From Cucumis sativus (taxonomy: Eukaryota; Streptophyta; Magnoliopsida; Cucurbitales; Cucurbitaceae): a DNA stretch of 64,000 nucleotides. The translations under genes and the position numbers were made by a program. The notes under the pieces are model-generated. The model worked only from the letters and a program-made list of their open reading frames with translations, had not been told where the DNA came from and made no database searches. The stretch spans positions 13,950,001 to 14,014,000 of the forward strand of contig NC_026657.2 in NCBI RefSeq assembly GCF_000004075.3, in the 5' to 3' direction. The stretch's first letter is position 1; each line of letters begins with the position of its first letter. This document shows positions 59,101 through 64,000 of this stretch, one piece after another.

Positions 59101-59480
59101 TAACACTTAAATATCTCCACAATGATATATACTTTTGTCTACTATGAATGTTAATCTCTTATATGAATTTGAATAGAAGATGATATTTTAAATTTCCAGT
59201 GGATGTGAATGTGAAAGAAGTTTTGTTACATCTACACCACCGATGAGTTTAGTTTTTGAATTACATTTTTTAAAAGAAAAATAAACATAAATTTTTATAT
59301 AAAAAAATCCAAATAATTAGGTAGGAAAAAAAGAAGAGAAGATTTAGAGAGTGAAAAAATTGGCATTACATGGAGAAAAGAAAGGGACAAGTCCACACAA
59401 AAACTTGATCCCTACACACATTGGATCCCCCCATTGCATAACATCAAACATTTATTAATTACTCAATAGAGACACAACAC

Positions 59481-59522
59481 ATATATGATATATGATATAT
59501 GATATATGATATATGATATATA
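59481..59522. repeat. (ATATATG)n microsatellite
   Basis: About six near-perfect tandem copies of a 7-base unit, starting atatatgatatatgatatat. Confidence 0.93.
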
Positions 59523-62500
59523 TTACATTAAGTTGGGTCATGCATAGGGAGTGAAAATTCCCAGACTAAAAAGAGGGACCATTTGGAATGCCTTTTTTCT
59601 TTTTATTTTTTTTTTATTTTGAATCATTTAACATTGTCCTTTCTTATATTATAATAAATATAATATCTACATATTTTCATTTGTCTCACTTCTTCTTTGT
59701 TATTGGCAGATGAGATGTGAGAAGTTTCCACAATACCATCTATGCTCTAATTTCACATTCTCTATCAAATGTTATCTCTTCATTCCCCTTTCCCTCTCTC
59801 TTTTTAAATTCAATTTCTTCTTCTCTAATTATTGTTGCATTCATTTCTCTTTCTTATGTATGCATAACTTTGAGGCTTTTAATTTCCCCCTACTCTGCAC
59901 TATGCACATTCCTATTTCAATTATGTTTCTTTCTTATTCCCTGTTGGGTTTTAAATACTCTAAAAAAAAAACATCTCTTCATCTCAACATCACTTATAAC
60001 TAAACACATATACGTGATTTTATTTATTTTATTATTATCATGTTGGTGTTTGAGTTACGAGTTCAAAACACGAACGAATGGATGAATTTGCTACAAGAAT
60101 TTACTTTAATTATGGTCATGCACTCATTTCTTTGTGATGAGAGGTTTTCATTGTTCACTGCTTTTACTTAATTTATATCTATAGTCGGAAGTTGTGTTAT
60201 ATTCCATCATTTAAATTTGTGTGTCTATAGCATGTTCATATAATGTTTTTAAAAAATCGAATTGGTGTGAGATTTCAATGTCAGTATCGTATAAATGTTT
60301 ATCATTAATTATAAAGGTGCTAATTAAAGATTATACGACAATTTGACCATCATTAAAACTAGGGTTAAAAGAGCTAGAAACGGATGATTTAGAATCTAAA
60401 TTGAATTTAATAATTGATTTGAATTGGACAAAACATTAGTACTATGACTTACAAATCATAAATTGAAATTTCCAAAGAAGCAAATATTATTTTTAGAAAG
60501 AAAAAAGAAAAAAGAAAAAGAAAAGAAGGATAGGCCCACAATATTGATGTTTAAAAGTTAAGAAATTATCCCATCCCTTCCCTCATTACTATAGTGAGAT
60601 AGGGAGAGGGGAAGAAGGGAAGCAATCACACTTTCCTATACTTCTCCTTTTGGCTATTCATATACAATCTTTACAGCTGTTTACCAACAAACTCTAAACA
60701 TATTTTTATCATTCAAGAAATTAAGCACAATAAATAATTGCATATTACAAATTTTCAACACTAATTCATATCTATTTGTTTTAAGTAAATAATATACGTA
60801 CATTGTTCTCTCTTTTAACGAAATATAATTCAATCAATAAAAGTTTATTCTATTTTATGTTTTCAGATTCACTTGATATGTATTTAGTTGTTAGTCTTGA
60901 TTCTATTTTAAAAAGTATTTTTACATCTTTTTAATCTAAATCGTTGAAAATTTTGAAAGACCAATTTTTAAAAAGTTAACAAAAACATTTTCATAAATTA
61001 ATTATAGTAGTAGTTTAATATATTTTCAAACACGTTTTAGAAAGTGTGTAAATTTAAATACAATTTCCAAAATATATGTTACCAAAAACACATATTTTAA
61101 AACATGGAATACAAATCTACTTTCTTTGAATATATTGTTTACAAAATTATGTTTTCGAATCGCCTACAAAACATATCCTAAAGTTTCAATTGTTGTTTCA
61201 ATGATGTTGCGATCTTGTGCAATTGAGAAAAAATATTTTCTCACATCAACTCAATTTAGATAAACTATTAAGGATGAGTATGGATTTGTTATCGATTTTT
61301 TGACCAAACCAACACCGAACCTCTCTTTAACTCCGATTGACAACACTCGATTGAATATGTTTTGATCGATCAGCTCAATTTTTCAGTCTATCATGTTTTT
61401 CAGTATATTGTACTATAAAATTATTATTATCAGTGTGGGGGACACAATTAACATCCATCGACCTTTTAGTCGTCCACTTTGCAAGCCAAAAAAATAAGAA
61501 AATAAAAGCTGGTGGATAATTATAACTATTGCACACATCTATGTTCCATATGCACCACTCTACCAACCTTTAAAGAAGAAGAAGGAAAGTGTTGAAGGAG
61601 AGAGTTAGTGGTGAAATGTGGAATTCATATTCTCTTCCATCATTTTACTTATCAACATCTAATTATATTTATTTATATGATTTGGGATTGAACCTTAATT
61701 CTGATTCTACATAGAAAGAGACATAAATTTGAAAAAGATGTTAAAAGAAGAAAGGAAAAGAGAAAGGAATGAAAGAAGGAAGGTAGAAAAAGGCAAAGAG
61801 CGTCGTCTCAAGTAAAGAATCTAATGCCAATGAATTCTTTATAATGCCAATGCAGTATGCACCATGCAAACTCTCATTTTTATCATTTTGATGAACTTTT
61901 TACACAAATGATTTGGATCACATGCTACCACAATATTCACTAATTCTAATCATCTCCCCGAAAAAAAACAACACTTACTTGCATACTATTAAATCATCGT
62001 AATCACCCACTATTCGTGAAATTTTCATCTTTGAGATTAAAACCATTCAACCAAACTATAGTGAATTTGCAACTACAATGCAAACACATCATTTCTCTTC
62101 TTTTTGAAAAAATTCAACCATTATTGTTTTCTTTTAAACTAAGTAGCTTTTAAGAGCCTGTTTTTGTTTCTACTTCAATTATTGGATTTAAGAAATAGGT
62201 AGATTATTGATAAGAAAATATCATCATAAAAAATGATAAGGAAATAGACTTTTCAAAAGCCTTAACTAACCAACACCACCTTAGTTTTCACTATTAACAT
62301 TATCTCATTTTCAATATGTTTCTTTATAAAAAGTCGTACATATAGGTATTTTACCACACCACCCTTCTTCACTTGGAGCCAAAAAAGCAGAGAAATTACC
62401 ACGGCTCAAGCTTATTCACCCACTCCTTCTATCTATAGTCAAAAAAGTATTTCCCACAGAACAAATTTGGATTCAAATTGTCTTCCCCCCACAAAAGAAA

Positions 62501-63077
62501 AAAATCAGATTTGGATTGAATGGTTCAAAATTACTGTCATTATGAAAAGTAAATACACACAACCTAAAGAAAAGTTGAGGCAACTTTAATAAGATTGTTT
62601 CAGAAGAGATCAGACAGGTCTAATCCATTGAAACAAACAACATTTTCCAAAAGACAAAACATCCTTGGCTCACTCAACACAGCCAGTCTCAAGCTATTAC
62701 CCATTTGCCTGGAAACATGTGGGTCAGTTCAATTTTCCCTTAATTGAACCACTAATTGAAGCTTAAATTGGAAATGTAACAAAGATAATATCCAAGTTCA
62801 AGGAATGATAATCACTGAAACTGGCTTTCAGATAACCAAAGCTTCCATCAGGATATCATTTGATGTAAATAGTGAAGCAGCCAGTCATCATATTCAAATT
62901 ATTAACAAAAATGAAAAATAAAAGTCAAAACACTGATGAACAAGAAATTGTGTGCTTTTATTTAATAATAATATATGATTTTTGTCCAAAACAAAAAGAA
63001 AAGTCATCTGATTTGAAATCAAGCAGGATGGGAAGGGCAGTATACAGTTTCAGAGAGAAGAAAGACAGACTGCATAC

Positions 63078-63103
63078 TTTTTTTGTTTTTGTTTTTGTTT
63101 TTG
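63078..63103. repeat. (TTTTTG)n microsatellite
   Basis: Four units of a T-rich 6-base repeat, close to the 3' side of the cyclin D gene. Confidence 0.85.
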
Positions 63104-63354
63104 TCTTCTCCAATGCCCATTTTTTCTGGTTACTTCTGTTCTTGTGAAAATTCCCATCAAATCAAATCCCCCATCAGTGCTCTTCTCTTCATTCTTACCA
63201 TCTTGGAAGCCCAAGGGCACTTGTGGGCAATTGGATAACAATGGAAGAAAAGTTCCCTCAACTTGCAGCAACAAAACTGAGAAATTGTGCAGCATTTATA
63301 AACAATAATCATCCTAGAACTTTGGAGGGGGAACAAGAGGTAGGAAATTAAGAA

Positions 63355-63881
63355 TTAAGAAGGGCTGCCAACAATGTCAAGAAATGCCCTGTTAAGAGAA
63401 TGAAACTTCATTTTTGGCTCTTCAGATTTGCTCTTCTTGAAAGAAGGTTCAGGTGATGAACAAACTGATGTTGCTCTAAATGCCCAAGAATCGTTGGAGC
63501 TGTCTGAACTGAAACCTGCGTCAATCACGCCATTTGGGCTATCAGGAGCTTGTTGTTCATGCTTGCGTTTGTGAGGGTTGATAGGATGATAAAAGCCATT
63601 GTTATAAGCCTTTGAATGCTCTACAACAAGATCGTAACAGCATTGCACTTTTTCCTGTTCAAATGCAGTTGAAGAAGTTATGATCAAAGAATGGGATTTG
63701 CATAAACTACTAACCAATGAACTTATAATGAAATTCCTTTTTGAACAAACCTTGTTCATTTTGAGGACACCCAGAAGCTTATCTTGGTGCTCTAATTTCT
63801 TATGAGGCTCAATCTGATCTATCACTTCCATCATTGTTGCAGTTGCCAAAACAGATGGAAGATACCCCACAAATCTTGAAT
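63355..63881 (-). CDS. CYCD3: D3-type cyclin, last two exons (5' part outside window)
   Basis: Two exons are visible: 63881-63751 (starting in phase 1) and 63654-63355. The first reads SRFVGYLPSVLATATMMEVI and LLGVLKMNK, the end of the second cyclin fold; the second starts EKVQCCYDLV. The C-terminal tail carries INPHKRKHEQQAPDSPNGVI, FSSDSSNDSWAF, SSPEPSFKKSKS and LNRAFLDIVGSPS, the conserved tail of plant CYCD3 proteins. D-type cyclins bind CDKA and drive retinoblastoma-related phosphorylation at G1/S. The LxCxE motif and cyclin box lie upstream, beyond base 64000, so they cannot be checked. About 144 residues are present. Confidence 0.93.
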
Positions 63882-64000
63882 CTAACAAAATCCAAGAGAA
63901 GTTCCAAGTCATGGAATGAAAATTGAAGGGGGAAAATACCAAATTTAATTATTTTCCACTTCACTTGTATGTACAATGCACGAAGTATTGCATTCATGTA

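Larger units (their letters stand above)
56161..63354. other. Long AT-rich intergenic region
   Basis: No supported gene in about 7 kb. Features are simple repeats: (AT)n at 58044-58060, AAT units near 58830-58845, the 7-bp repeat at 59481-59522 and (TTTTTG)n at 63078-63103. Open frames such as 59710-60085 arise from T/C-rich low-complexity DNA. The last 1 kb is downstream of the cyclin gene. Confidence 0.45.

Noticed and set aside
59710..60085. Two overlapping hydrophobic frames
   Set aside because: They arise from T/C-rich low-complexity DNA. There is no conserved motif or splice context.
1..64000. Bacterial-type systems: CRISPR arrays, operons, Shine-Dalgarno sites, toxin-antitoxin or phage genes
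   Set aside because: The window is clearly plant nuclear DNA with spliced genes. Tandem repeats seen lack the regular spacing and unique spacers of CRISPR.
1..64000. tRNA, rRNA or snRNA genes
   Set aside because: I saw no A/B-box tRNA pattern with a cloverleaf or any rRNA/snRNA core. A tRNAscan-SE and Infernal run would be decisive. The tRNA-Met-like motifs are retrotransposon primer-binding sites.

Overview
This is plant nuclear DNA, from a eudicot. The genes have GT-AG introns and AT-rich intergenic sequence, and there are many decayed LTR retrotransposons and CACTA transposons. Two things point weakly to Cucurbitaceae (Cucumis-like): the remembered resemblance of the genes, and the palindromic 'gatagacaatgatag'-type repeats near 26.7-29.8 kb. 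The family is an inference and was not tested.

Seven genes are supported. In order: (1) an intronless R2R3-MYB of the subgroup 22 / MYB25-MYB109 type (minus, 889-1575); (2) a PRKRIP1-like nuclear RNA/splicing-associated protein in two exons (plus, 10098-12140); (3) a short reticulon-like RTNLB protein in five exons (plus, 13538-14960); (4) an At4g37250/RDK1-type LRR receptor-like pseudokinase in two exons (plus, 22174-25987); (5) plastid D-3-phosphoglycerate dehydrogenase in five exons, 599 aa (plus, 35208-38086); (6) an NHD1-type plastid Na+/H+ antiporter in ten exons, 576 aa (minus, 49330-38484), lying tail-to-tail with PGDH; (7) the last two exons of a D3-type cyclin (minus, 63881-63355), with the rest beyond the window. 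All exon junctions were placed by hand and every phase closes.

Between the genes lie layers of mobile-element debris. 2.7-6.1 kb holds a decayed Gypsy-type gag and an antisense DUF1985-type transposon fragment. 6.1-9.76 kb is a minus-strand Gypsy element with recognisable PBS, PPT, gag, protease, an internally deleted RT/RNase H and an integrase tail. Its 5' LTR is cut off about 335 bp before the PRKRIP1 start codon. 26.7-29.9 kb is a nest of short palindromic repeats, an orphan CACTA end, an LTR-like block, and a complete 266-bp non-autonomous CACTA element with 3-bp target duplication. 42.1-47.4 kb is a full-length but dead Copia element, antisense inside intron 4 of NHD1. 53.15-55.4 kb is a CACTA terminus plus a broken CACTA accessory transposase gene, next to a further LTR-like edge at 55.4 kb.

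The genes are unrelated housekeeping and regulatory loci and form no pathway or cluster. PGDH (plastid serine synthesis) and NHD1 (plastid envelope sodium export) share only the organelle. I found no tRNA, rRNA, CRISPR array or novel defence-type system. The most notable points are the predicted kinase-dead receptor, the (GGGGA)4 G-quadruplex motif directly before the MYB coding region, the Copia load in the NHD1 intron, and the mosaic junctions around the Gypsy element.
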